Shown piece after piece: positions 1-26,230 of a DNA stretch of 64,000 nucleotides (position 1 is the stretch's first letter; each line of letters opens with the position of its first letter). Origin of the DNA: Macrostomum hystrix (taxonomy: Eukaryota; Platyhelminthes; Macrostomidae); contig CATNEN010000034.1 in the NCBI GenBank assembly GCA_950097015.1, forward strand, positions 4,806,001 through 4,870,000, read 5' to 3'. Below the pieces are notes generated by a model. That model ran no database searches. It saw nothing but the letters and a program-made list of their open reading frames with translations, and had not been told where the DNA came from. Position numbers and translations under genes: made by a program.

Positions 1-240
1 GGTAGATTGGAGAGAGGTGTAGGTAGATTAGGGAGAGGTTAGTTTGATACGGGAAAGGGGAGTTCCATAGGGTTGATAGGGAAGTGAGTTAGATATGTGA
101 GACGGGGAGAATTAGACAGGGGAGAGGAGAAGAGTTAGACAGGGGAGAGGGAGAGTTGGATAGGGAGAGGTGCAAAGTTAGGTATTTAAGGGAAGAATTG
201 TACAGAGAACAGTTAGGCAGAGAAGTAGATAGGGAGAGTT
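1..240. repeat. GA-rich degenerate tandem repeat
   Basis: Purine-rich sequence with recurring GACAGGGGAGAGG-like units, lying in the intron upstream of the first visible EML exon. No exon was recognised in it. Confidence 0.6.
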
Positions 241-279
241 TGCTGTGAAGGTCTCATTAGTCGCACCTTGCATTCCCAG

Positions 280-15533
<15,254 letters not shown>

Positions 15534-15929
15534 ATTTGTAATGCTACATATTCACTGTTTATCAGATAGACTTAATTGTTAGAATAGCCTTTTTATCATA
15601 AGAATATAGTGATCTGAAACATTTACGTATCTGTATACTTCTTGGCTGTTAGTTTTTTGTCTTACGTTGGACTGGTTCCGACTATCTAATTATATACTCG
15701 TATCTTTTATCTACGAGTATTATCGATAGGTTATGCTATCGATTTTCTTCAATTGTGATTCAGCTTAAAACAATTTTCAAGACTTTTAGTTAGACTAACA
15801 TTCCATCTTGCTATTTTTTATTGAAACTATACCGATACTTTTATCTGGTTTTCTTGATTAAATTTAAACAATATTGCACATTCAACACAATTTTTTCCTC
15901 ACAGGAAAAATTATGGAGCAGGGGGTGTG

Positions 15930-16535
15930 CATCGTAGTGAGGCGTAAGGTGGTTGTGAAAGATAAGAGATAATGACTCAGAGGGGTGTCCATCGGGTGAG
16001 GCGTGGGTTGGGTGTGAAAGATAAGAGATAATGACTCAGAGGGGTGTCCATCGGGTGAGGCGTGGGGTGGGTGTGAAAGATAAGAGATAATGACTCAGAG
16101 GGGTGTCCATCGGGTGAGGCGTGGGGTGGGTGTGAAAGATAATAGATAATGACTCAGAGGGGTGTCCATCGGGTGAGGCGTGGGGTTGGTGTGAAAGATA
16201 AGAGATAATGACTCAGAGGGGTGTGCATCGGGTGAGGCGTGAGGTGGTTGTGAAAGATAAGAGATAATGACTCAGAGGGGTGTCCATCGGGTGAGGCGTG
16301 GGTTGGGTGTGAAAGATAAGAGATAATGACTCAGAGGGGTGTGCATCGGGTGAGGCGTGAGGTGGTTGTGAAAGATAAGAGATAATGACTCAGAGGGGTG
16401 TCTATCGGGTGCGGCGTGGGGTGGGTGTGAAACATAAGAGATAATGACTCAGAGGGGTGTGCATCGGGTGAGGCGTGAGGTGGTTGTGAAAGATAAGAGA
16501 TAATGGCGCAGAGAGGTGTACATAGGCGTGGACTT
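15930..16535. repeat. 59-bp minisatellite, about 10 copies, downstream of the EML stop
   Basis: The unit contains GATAAGAGATAATGACTCAG, AGGGGTGTCCATCGGGTGAG and GCGTGGGGTGGGTGTGAAA. It contains TGACTCA, an AP-1-like site, in nearly every copy. An AATAAA at 16538-16543 follows directly but assigning it to the EML gene is uncertain. The rest of 15534-17127 is AT-rich with nothing recognised. Confidence 0.93.
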
Positions 16536-17127
16536 TAAAATAAAGACTGTAACAACATAAATTTTTCTGAAACTCTTTACCATGTGACATTACCATTTTT
16601 CTGTCTTACTTCGCTAGTTTCTTTTAATCACAGTTAATAAATTCGAATTAATGTCACCAAAATCTTTTGTTATGTTGTCCTACATTTGCAAGGCCACCCA
16701 TGACAATACCCCATGGCTTGAATCCTAAAAAAATTGTGAACCATTGATTTTTGCCCGCACTTTGCTACAATAACTTGTCTACAATTATTTACTTTTTTAG
16801 TGACACATTCCGATCAAACCAACCAACCAATCGTGCTTACTTCTCTTTATAATATTGTGCTCTACTTTAAGCTATACACAGTTGTATCCACTTACTCTCT
16901 AATCAATTTTTATTTAATTAACTATGAAGAATTATGGAATTTTTCAATGGAAAAACGAACAAAAGTATTAAACAACTGTTGTCTTTTATTACATGAATAT
17001 ATATTTTTATCAATCTCCAAATTTAGCGGAACTATAAATCACAAAATATTAGGCGCATTCGAACAATGCTACTTGTTAGTAGGACATTCAAGCCATTTTG
17101 TTATCGATTTCAGAATCCAAAACATTA

Positions 17128-17998
17128 ATGTCTGCCGTACAGATCAGCATTTCACTTGATTCAGGGGCTCCAGACGGTCAAGCCAAGAAGTTCGATAGTA
17201 CAGTCGGCGATGACAGCGGCTGCTGCGACTACGGCAAGGTCATCGAGAACTGCCGCGCTCTTCAGCACGATGTTAATGCGATACTGTCGAAAGGTTTGTG
17301 AGCCAGACTGCTCTGGCTATTGTGCTAGCCCTGCCAACCTGCCTGCCAGCCACCCTGCCTGCCTGCCACCCTGCCTGCCTGCCACCCTGCCTGCCTACCA
17401 TCCCGCCTGCCTGCCACCCTGCCTGCCTACCACCCTGCCTGCCACCCTGCCTGCCTGCCACCCTGCCTGCCTGCCACCCTGCCTGCCACCCTGCCTGCCT
17501 GCCACCCTGCCTGCCACCTTGCCTGCCTGCCACCCTGCCTGCCTGCCACCCTGCCTGCCACCTTGCCTGCCTGCCACCCTGCCTGCCTGCCACCCTGCCT
17601 GCCTACCATCCCGCCTGCCTGCCACCCTGCCTGCCTACCACCCTGCCTGCCACCCTGCCTGCCTGCCACCCTGCCTGCCTGCCACCCTGCCTGCCACCCT
17701 GCCTGCCTGCCACCCTGCCTGCCTGCCACCCTGCCTGCCACCCTGCCTGCCTGCCACCCTGCCTGCCTGCCACCCTGCCTGCCTGCCACCCTGCCTGCCT
17801 ACCACCCTGCCTGCCTGCCACCCTGCCTGCCTGCCACCCTGCCTGCCACCCTGCCTGCCTGCCACCCTGCCTGCCTGCCACCCTGCCTGCCATCCTGCCT
17901 GTCTTCAAAAACCTGAAATCATTCCCTCAGAACTAAACGAATCCAACACTGGCAAGCTGGACTACGGCTTAGAGGAGACACCGGATGACATTGACTGA
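17128..17998 (+). CDS. Small acidic protein, possibly a GON7-like KEOPS subunit
   Basis: Two exons, 17128-17293 and 17931-17998, join at a phase-1 intron to give 77 residues ending at TGA 17996-17998. The reading frame begins MSAVQISISLDSGAPDG and ends LEETPDDID. The codon usage is GC-rich like the other exons. A splice-acceptor-like TTTCAG ends 14 bases before the chosen ATG; an in-frame ATG upstream at 17098 precedes that acceptor and is less likely. An AATAAA lies at 18106-18111. The layout, with N-terminal beta-strand-like residues, a helix KVIENCRALQHDVNAILSKEL and an acidic tail, recalls GON7, the small intrinsically disordered subunit of the KEOPS tRNA t6A complex. That match is weak and from memory. 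The existence of the gene is better supported than its identity. Confidence 0.5.
17325..17905. repeat. CCTGCCTGCCACC tandem repeat in the intron of the small-protein gene
   Basis: Units of 12 and 16 bp, such as CCACCCTGCCTGCCTG, fill the 637-bp intron. The array produces long spurious ORFs on both strands (CLPPCLPAT; AGRQGGRQ). Confidence 0.96.
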
Positions 17999-18105
17999 CT
18001 GGTGCAGCAATATTTTCAATCTGTGTCTAGCTTGTGTGCTTACAATACTTGTTTTTCGCATTTTAATCCGAGTCTATTGTTGCGTTAGCAGTTGCTTTTG
18101 TGTGA

Positions 18106-18111
18106 AATAAA
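18106..18111 (+). terminator. Poly(A) signal of the small-protein gene
   Basis: AATAAA about 110 bases after the TGA at 17996-17998. Confidence 0.6.
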
Positions 18112-18284
18112 CTGGTCCGTTGCTTTCCGCTTACTGTCGTTAAGGTAATTGATGTATTCTCTGACAAGAAGGCAACGAATTTGCGAGAAATAATTATTAT
18201 TAATAGATATTTCCCAGCACTCTTTTAATGTCAGTGGTTTGGTTACAAAAAACTGGCTTTAGATTTCAGTGTAAGCCTGCCGAT

Positions 18285-19500
18285 CTCTCTTCCCATGACT
18301 CTCTTCTCCCTTCTGTGATTTCCCATGACTCTCTTCTCCCCTCTGTGATTTCCCATGACTCTCTTCTCCCTTCTGTGATTTCCCATGACTCTCTTCTCCC
18401 TTCTGTGATTTCCCATGACTCTCTTCTCCCTTCTGTGATTTCCCATGACTCTCTTCTCCCCTCTGTGAATTCCCATGACTCTCTTCTCCCTTCTGTGATT
18501 TCTCAAGACTCTCTTCTCCCCTCTGTGAATTCCCATGACTCTCTTCTCCCCTCCGTGAATTCCCAAGACTCTCTTCTCCCCTCTGTGAATTCCCAAGACT
18601 CTCTTCTCCCCTCCGTGAATTCCCAAGACTCTCTTCTCCCCTCTGTGAATTCCCAAGACTCTCTTCTCCCCTCCGTGAATTCCCAAGACTCTCTTCTCCC
18701 CTCTGTGATTTCTCATGACTCTCTTCTCCCCTCTGTGAATTCCCAAGACTCTCTTCTCCCTTCTGTGATTTCCCATGACTCACTTCTCCCCTCTGTGATT
18801 TCTCATGACTCTCTTCTATCCTCTGTGATTTCCCATGACTCTCTTCTCCCCTCTGTGATTTCCCATGACTCTCTTCTCCCCTCCGTGAATTCCCAAGACT
18901 CTCTTCTCCCCTCTGTGAATTCCCATGACTCTCTTCTCCCCTCCGTGAATTCCCAAGACTCTCTTCTCCCCTCTGTGAATTCCCAAGACTCTCTTCTCCC
19001 CTCCGTGAATTCCCAAGACTCTCTTCTCCCCTCCGTGAATTCCCAAGACTCTCTTCTCCCCTCTGTGATTTCTCATGACTCTCTTCTCCCCTCTGTGAAT
19101 TCCCAAGACTCTCTTCTCCCCTCTGTGATTTCCCATGACTCTCTTCTCCCTTCTGTGATTTCTCAAGACTCTCTTCTCCCCTCTAAAATTTCCCATGACT
19201 CTCTTCTCCCCTCTGAGTTTCCAAAACAAGCCATAGATCAAAGCTTATCCGCCGCTCCAGCATAAGCATAAAGTTACTTGAGCTGTGTTTATAAACAACT
19301 TTTATCAATTTACCCTCTGTGAATTCCCAAGACTCTCTTCTCCCTTCTGTGATTTCTCATGACTCTCTTCTCCCCTCTGTGATTTCTCATGACTCTCTTC
19401 TCCCTTCTGTGATTTCTCATGACTCTCTTCTCCCTTCTGTGATTTCCCATGACTCCCTTCTCCCCTATAAAATTTCTTATGATTCTCTTCTCCCCAATTT
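18285..19500. repeat. 30-bp minisatellite, two blocks (18285-19225 and 19313-19500)
   Basis: The unit contains CCCATGACTCTCTTCTCCC followed by CTCTGTGATTT or CTCTGTGAATT. There are about 31 copies, then an 87-bp interruption, then about six more. The period is a multiple of three, so a 345-codon ORF stays open; it is not considered coding. Confidence 0.96.
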
Positions 19501-19504
19501 AAAT

Positions 19505-20480
19505 TTCATTGACCCTTTTCTCCCCTTTCTTTTCTGTACTTTTCTACTTTTTTTAAGTCTACTTTTCCCTCCATTCCCAACTTAGCGATTACGCAGCAGT
19601 TACAAGAAGAATGGATAATTTACTGTCAGCAAATAACAAATTGCCTAGCAGATTTCGCGTCGGCAGGCAGGTTACTTGAAGAAATCTAGATAAGGTTTAT
19701 TAAAAGGCTAGTTTTAGTCAGTAAATACTGTTATTCTGTTCTCTTAATTCTGTTAGATGAAGTACAGATGATGTAAAAGGAAATGGAACAAATCCAATGA
19801 ACATCTTCCAAACGCCTGATGGGATAAGCATCTTTAGCGGAAAGGGCGCGTTCAGATTCCAGTCAGTTCACATACAGCTTTCTTATCTTTCTTCATCATG
19901 GAAAAATGTATCCGGCTTGGCAGCTTGTCAGAAATCCCAGTTTATTAACCCAGAAATCTCACTGGGCTTGGCTTTAGGAGAAAAATTACATTTTTTGTTC
20001 ACTAACTATAAAATGCAAGCCTGCTATTCTGCTTGCCCTCTAGCATGGCACTAATTGCCTCTAGCAAAATACTTAAGACGGCCTAAATGCATTCTTTATT
20101 GTTGAAATCCGGTCCGATTCCCCCGTATCAGTTGGTGTAAATATGGCCTGAGTAGACACGCCTGTATCGCCTACTGGGCTCATATATGGTCATCGCATAT
20201 AGCTAGCACTCTCAGAGCCCACTCAGGAATGGATTGCGTGCAGCATTCTGAGCTGATTCCGGTCGGCTAATGAGCTGCTCTGTTATCTGCTAGTACCCAT
20301 TCTTTTCATCTGTTTATATGCGATTAGATATTGGCTTGGAAGATCAATTGAAATTTTATCATAGCTTCTTGTCAATTATCAGAGCCCTGTCACTGTCACT
20401 GTGGCCTGTGACGTCTTTGACTGATGATTATAAGTACATTCTTGTTGTTGTTCTAGACGAGGGGTCGATACCAAAGGCCA
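19505..20480. other. No gene recognised
   Basis: Mixed AT-rich sequence with ORFs under 90 codons. No repeat, family motif or convincing splice structure was seen. Confidence 0.4.
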
Positions 20481-20484
20481 GATA

Positions 20485-21195
20485 CGGCCTCATCTCTCCC
20501 CTATCTCATCTCTCCCGTATCTCATCTCTGTCCTGTCTCATCTCTCCCCTATCTCATCTCTCTCCTGTCTCATCTCTCCCGTGTCTCATCTCCCCCCTGT
20601 CTCATCTCTCTCCTGTCTCATCTCTCTCCTATCTCATCTCTCTCCTGTATCATCTCTCTCCTGTCTCATCTCTCTCCTGTATCATCTCTCTCCTGTCTCA
20701 TCTCTCCCGTGTCTCATCTCTCCCCTGTCTCATCTCTCTCCTGTCTCATCTCTCTCCTGTCGCATCTCTCTCCTGTATCATCTCTCTCCTGTCTCATCTC
20801 TCTCCTGTATCATCTCTCTCCTGTCTCATCTCTCTCCTGTCTCATCTCTCTCCTGTATCATCTCTCTCCTGTCTCATCTCTCCCCTATCTCATCTCTCTC
20901 CTGTCTCATCTCTCCCCTGTCACATCTCTCTCCTGTCTCATCTCTCCTGTCTCATTTCTCTCTCATTTCTCATCTCTCTCCTGTATCATCTCTCTCCTGT
21001 CTCATCTCTCTCCTGTCTCATCTCTCTCCTGTATCATCTCTCTCCTGTCTCATCTCTCCCCTATCTCATCTCTCTCCTGTCTCATCTCTCCCCTGTCACA
21101 TCTCTCTCCTGTCTCATCTCTCCTGTCTCATTTCTCTCTCATTTCTCATCTCTCTCCTGTCTCATCTCTGATCAATCTCATCTGTCCCCTGTCCA
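20485..21195. repeat. 16-bp CATCTCTCTCCTGTCT minisatellite, about 43 copies
   Basis: CT-rich on the plus strand. Its unit is nearly the reverse complement of the EML intron 9 unit. A block including CATTTCTCTCTCATTTCTCA occurs twice about 176 bp apart, showing internal segmental duplication. Confidence 0.95.
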
Positions 21196-21669
21196 CCCTT
21201 TCAGGAGCCATACTTTTTATTTCCTTGTCGACTTACGATGTACAATTTCCATGTACCTAAGCAAATTATGCTAAGTTGAATAAGCTAGGACTAAAATCTC
21301 GCTTTAAAAAATTACCGCTTATAACATGACAAGCTTTTCGGGCTTAGCGCAACTGTACATCAGTACGAGCCTCGTAGCATTCAGATGCAGTTTATCGGCG
21401 AGTATGGAAACTAAATCGCTTGGGTGTTTTTAATCCAGTGAAAGCCCATCAAGGATTTAAAATGACAAAAAAAATCCATGAAGGATTACTGGACCACAAT
21501 TGATATTTAGAAGAGATTTAGAAGCGACTTTCCATTTAGAAGCCGCTGTCAGGGCCTCAGTTGAAGGCTCAGGCTCAGGCCCGATCGGGCTGATTCATGT
21601 TGATGAACGAAGAGGCCTTTGAAATTCCCTTTCGCTGTCAAAAAAAATTAACTTTTAAAGCCATTGCTG

Positions 21670-22135
21670 AGAGGTGAGAGAACTTCAGGATTATGTGAAA
21701 CTTCAGGGAAATAAGACACTTCAGGGAAAAGTATGAAACTTCAGGCAAGTGTGTGAAACTTCAGGCAAGTGTGTGAAACTTCAGGTAGGTGTGAAACTTC
21801 AGGCAAGTGTGTGAAACTTCAGGTAGGTGTGAAACTTCAGGCAAGTGTGAAACCTCAGGCAAGTGTGTGAAACTTCAGGCAAGTGTGAAACTTCAGGCAA
21901 GTGTGAAACTTCAGGCAAGTGTGTGAAACTTCAGGCCAGTGTGAAACTTCAGGCAAGTGTATGAAACTTCAGGTAGGTGTGAAACTTCAGGCCAGTGTGA
22001 AACTTCAGGCAAGTGTGTGAAACTTCAGGCATTTGTGAAACTTCAGGCAAGTGTATGAAACTTCAGGCCAGTGTGAAACTTCAGGCCAGTGTGAAACTTC
22101 AGGCAAGTGTGAAACTTAAGGCCAGTGTAAAATCT
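21670..22135. repeat. 18-20-bp GAAACTTCAGGCAAGTGT minisatellite, about 25 copies
   Basis: Units vary at GGCAAG, GGCCAG and GGTAGG and by a GT insertion. To the right, 22140-22840 is non-repetitive with no recognised gene. Confidence 0.94.
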
Positions 22136-22842
22136 CAAAAAGTGGAAAACTTCAGAGATGAGAAAGTTGAGAGAGAAAACCTAATAATTTTAGATTATAC
22201 TCAGAAATTCATATCGGACACAGAAAAAAAATTACCATGGCTTGGGGATTTGGGCGTTGGAGCGAAAGCTGTCACGCTTACAAGTGAAGGTGCTCATCGA
22301 TCGAAAGTCAGCCTTATAAAAATAATCCCCCCCTGTTCTTCCCCTCCCTATAAGCCGAGCGGGTCCCGGTTTCATCTCGTCTCCATGGAAACCGGATACA
22401 AACCGGACGGAAGGGCGGCGCGCGCACACATGCAAGCAGTTTCGCAGTGAAGCCAGTTGATTTCAGACTGCAAGATCAGATGTTTGCTAATCCTGTCGCT
22501 TCAGCATTCTGTAACGGAAGCTGCCGTCGCTTACTAGTCAAACTATTTCGGCGCATTGTATTGTGGTCGTGTTTTTTTTTTGCTTTCGGAAGATGAGCCA
22601 CTTTGGCAACAGACATTTCTGGATGGACCTGCTGCTATTTTTCCTTCAGAATGAAACTCGTTAGTTCAAACCGCATTTCGGAAGCCAGAAATTTTATTTA
22701 AAAGTCGTGACGAATTAAAGCATCTGTTCCTGACCTTCCAAGAAAAATTGCTTTGTATTGGCAAATTAAAACTGACTACTGTACTAAGCGAACCATTGAT
22801 GTGCTCTATGTATCATTTGTGTGAATATTTACATACAAGTCC

Positions 22843-23035
22843 GTCCTGCGAGAGTGTACCTGAATATAACACCAGCGAGAGTGTACCTTTGTACATCACC
22901 TGCGAGAGTGTACCTTTGTACATCACCTGCGAGAGTGTACCTTTGTACATCACCTGCGAGAGTGTACCTGAATATATCACCTGCGAGAGTGTACATGTAT
23001 ATATCACATGCGAGAGTGTACCTGTGTATATCCTG
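22843..23035. repeat. 27-bp minisatellite, 7 copies
   Basis: The unit contains TGCGAGAGTGTACCTTTGTA followed by CATCACC. The region 23040-23570 to its right shows nothing recognisable. Confidence 0.93.
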
Positions 23036-23569
23036 AGTTTTTGAAGCAGAGTACATCACTTTGTGAGTTTTTGAGGCTCTGGCTGATCGTACTGAGAATT
23101 TTTTCTCTTAGTACTTTGGAGAATGCTAGATTATAGCTCAATTTTGTAATGTGACAGACAGTGCCAAGCAATAATGCATATTGCAGTGACAGGTAGAAAA
23201 AAATTTATTGATTCCCCAAGGCAATAAGTCGACGGACTTTTTTGCTGTGATTAGGGCTAGGACATTAATATTTTGTCCTGCAAACTATCGTGTTTTAAAC
23301 TAAGCAGCTGCACTAGTGTTATATTGACTGTTATATTCAGAGCTATAAACTCGTATCATTAAGTTTCCAGTGCACTAATCAGTTAAGGTGAACTCCAAGA
23401 TGGATAGGCGTTGTTACTTTCTGTCATTTAATTAAATTAATCAAAGCGAATCTTCATGCCAGCCTGTTTAGGAAAATCTGATTTTATGCTACTAAATTGT
23501 GCCTTGTTGGAGTGCATAGACACTTTAATTTAAACTGCCGAGCACTCCGTTTGCAAATACATTTTTACT

Positions 23570-24418
23570 AGCCGAAGAGACAGTGAGACAGAGAGACAGA
23601 GAGACAGAGAGACAGACAGAAAGGACAGAGAGACAGACAGAAGAGACAGAGACAGAGAGACAGACAGAAAAGACAGAGAGACAGAGAGACAGAGAGAAAA
23701 GACAGAGAGACAGAGAGACAGAGAGACAGAGAGACAGAGAGAAAAGACAGAGACAGAGAGACAGACAGAAAAGACAGAGAGACAGAGAGACAGAGAGAAA
23801 AGACAGAGAGACAGAGAGAAAAGACAGAGAGACAGAGAGACAGAGAGACAGAGAGACAGAGAGACAGACAGAGAGACAGACAGAAGAGACAGAGAGACAG
23901 AGAGACAGAGAGACAGACAAAGACACAGACAGAAAGGACAGAGAGACAGACAGAAGAGACAGACAGAAAGGACAGAGAGACAGACAGAGAGACAGACAGA
24001 GAGACAGACAGAAAAGACAGAGAGACAGACAGAGAGACAGACAGAGAGACAGACAGAAAAGACAGAGAGACAGACAGAGAGACAGACAGAGAGACAGACA
24101 GAAGAGACAGACAGAGAGACAGACAGAAGAGACAGATAGAGAGACAGACAGAAGAGACAGACAGAGAGATAGAGAGAAAAGACAGAAGAGACAGAGAGAC
24201 AGAGAGGCAGAAAGAGAGACAGAGAGACAGAGAGACAGACAGAAGAGACAGACAGAGAGACAGACAGAAGAGACAGACAGAAAAGACAGAGAGACAGACA
24301 GAGGAGACAGAGAGACAGAGAGACAGAGAGACAGACAGAAAAGACAGAGAGACAGAGAGACAGACAGAGCGACAGAGAGACAGACAGAAAAGACAGAGAG
24401 ACAGAGAGACAGACAGTG
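23570..24418. repeat. GACAGAGA-type microsatellite block 1
   Basis: Tandem GACAGAGAGACAGACAGAAA words, strongly purine-biased on the plus strand. Long ORFs on both strands ([15 protein letters not shown]) are artefacts. Confidence 0.97.
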
Positions 24419-24704
24419 TTTGTGAGCTAGTTCTCAACTATTGAAAAAAAAACTAAGTAGGCCGTCAATTGAGCTTGGAAAACTATAGGCTATAAACGAC
24501 GCGGTCACTCTCAGCGCTGCTAACGACCAGTAGTCTATTTAAATCAATTTAATTGGGGTGGGCAAATAAACGTACATGCTGAAGCCCAAGAATGAGTTGC
24601 CGCCAGAGAGAAAATGACTCAGCGCATGGGGGTAGAAATTTAGTACGCGTGCAATAAATTACAAATAATGAAAAATAATAATATTGAAACATACTCTTTA
24701 AACC

Positions 24705-25262
24705 AGACAGAGAGACAGACAGAAAAGACAGAGAGACAGACAGAGAGACAGACAGAGAGACAGACAGACAGAAAAGACAGAGAGACAGACAGAGAGACAG
24801 ACAGAGAGACAGACAGAAAAGACAGAGAGACAGACAGAAAAGACAGAGAGACAGACAGAGAGACAGAGAGACAGACAGAGAGACAGACAGAAAAGACAGA
24901 GAGACAGACAGAAAAGACAGAGAGACAGACAGAGAGACAGACAGAAAAGACAGAGAGACAGACAGAAAAGACAGAGAGACAGACAGAAAAGACAGAGAGA
25001 CAGACAGAAAAGACAGAGAGACAGACAGAGAGACAGACAGAAAAGACAGAGAGACAGACAGAAAAGACAGAGAGACAGACAGAGAGACAGACAGAAAAGA
25101 CAGAGAGACAGACAGAAAAGACAGAGAGACAGACAGAGAGACAGAGAGACAGACAGAGAGACAGACAGAGAGACAGACAGAGAGACAGACAGAGAGACAG
25201 ACAGAGAGACAGACAGAGAGACAGACAGAAAAGACAGAGAGACAGACAGAGAGACAGATACA
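24705..25262. repeat. GACAGAGA-type microsatellite block 2
   Basis: Same family as 23570-24418, separated from it by 286 bp of unrelated sequence. AAAAGACAGAGAGACAGACA recurs regularly. Confidence 0.97.
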
Positions 25263-25330
25263 GATACAATTCTGCTCACAAAGTTTCATCATGTAACTAT
25301 CTCGGCTGTTATTGTTCCTATTTTATTTCT

Positions 25331-25545
25331 GAACCAATATGGATTGGCCATAGAGGTATGCAAAGAGCAACGTGAGCTGTCCTTGTCCCCAGGGTCTTGA
25401 ACAAGAATAGCTGAATATTTTGCCGATACTGACGTTGGACAGTTTTGGAAGTTAGTTGGTCGTAAAGGGCGGAAAATGGTTATCCCTATGGTGGGCTTTT
25501 TCAAAAATCGGTCATTCGGTTTGGGAGCTGTCGTGAATAAGGCAC
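25331..25545 (+). repeat. Dispersed repeat family R1, copy 1
   Basis: The stretch from GAACCAATATGGATTGGCCA to GTCGTAAAGGGCGG is similar to 34389-34540 in the same orientation. Its right part, including AATCGGTCATTCGGTTTGGG, is found as the reverse complement at about 29459-29506. No coding capacity or terminal structure was identified. Confidence 0.75.
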
Positions 25546-25609
25546 AGGGTAATTTAATTTTTTTTAGTTTTTCTTTAAGTAAGTTCATCAGCATTGCCTA
25601 ACTGCTCAG

Positions 25610-25804
25610 TTGTCACTCCAGTTTCTACATATAGAACTCTATTTTCGAGGCCTTCAAATTCCAATTCTGATTGATCCACCCGACCAGCTGGGAATTAATT
25701 GCGCTTCCTACGCCAGCCTATCTAGGGACGAATTAACCGATCTGCTCAAAGAGGCCGAATTTTTTCAATGGACGGAGACCACAAAGGAGACGGTGATTTA
25801 TTAG
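25610..25804 (+). other. Exon-like ORF of unknown identity
   Basis: An open frame of about 60 codons after a TCCAG, with residues DQLGINCASYASLSRDEL and DLLKEAEFFQW. It is not repeat-derived and looks more protein-like than neighbouring ORFs. The EAEFFQ word recalls BTB/KCTD domains, but this is too short to assign. It could be the terminal exon of an unseen gene, or noise. Confidence 0.25.
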
Positions 25805-25805
25805 C

Positions 25806-26230
25806 GCCGGTAAATTGAGCAGCTTTGAGCTAACTACTTCCCAACTCATTACAATCACGTTAATAGATGAAAATTATTTCTTTTTGTAGCTTCTGCTAGC
25901 ATCGGGTGCAATTTTTAAGTGGAAACGATTTGGATTTCGGACTAACGAAAGGCTACAACTATACGGTGTGGCCTCGTCAGAACCCCTTTGCTCCCAATTC
26001 TCCTAGATGATTTTCATAGTTTCTTTTTCTATTCTAGATTCTGCATGCAATTGGTTCTACCATCCAATGGGGGCTAACGGTCGGATTGAAGCGATCTGAT
26101 TGGTCCGCCGCTCACTGCCCTCCCCTCCTCCGCAGTTAAGTCTTCTCTTTTTTAAATTTCTGGATTTGGCCAGCTCAAATCTCTCTCGCCTCTTTCTTTC
26201 TATCTGTCTCTGCTTAACAGACGCAACGGC
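25806..26230 (+). promoter_or_regulatory. Upstream region of the GPCR gene
   Basis: An inverted CCAAT box (GATTGG at about 26096) is followed by CTCCTCCGCAG, TTGGCCAG and a pyrimidine-rich tract ending CTTAACAG at 26220. The last looks like a 3' splice site used either by a 5'-UTR intron or by spliced-leader trans-splicing. No TATA box was identified. Confidence 0.35.

Noticed and set aside
18228-19265. 345-codon plus-strand ORF (HDSLLPSV repeats)
   Set aside because: It is a 30-bp tandem array whose period is divisible by three; minus-strand frames are open as well, and there is no domain, signal or synonymous-site drift.
23568-25375. Long RETERQTE and LSVCLSV ORFs
   Set aside because: They are translations of GACAGAGA microsatellites with no non-repetitive coding context.
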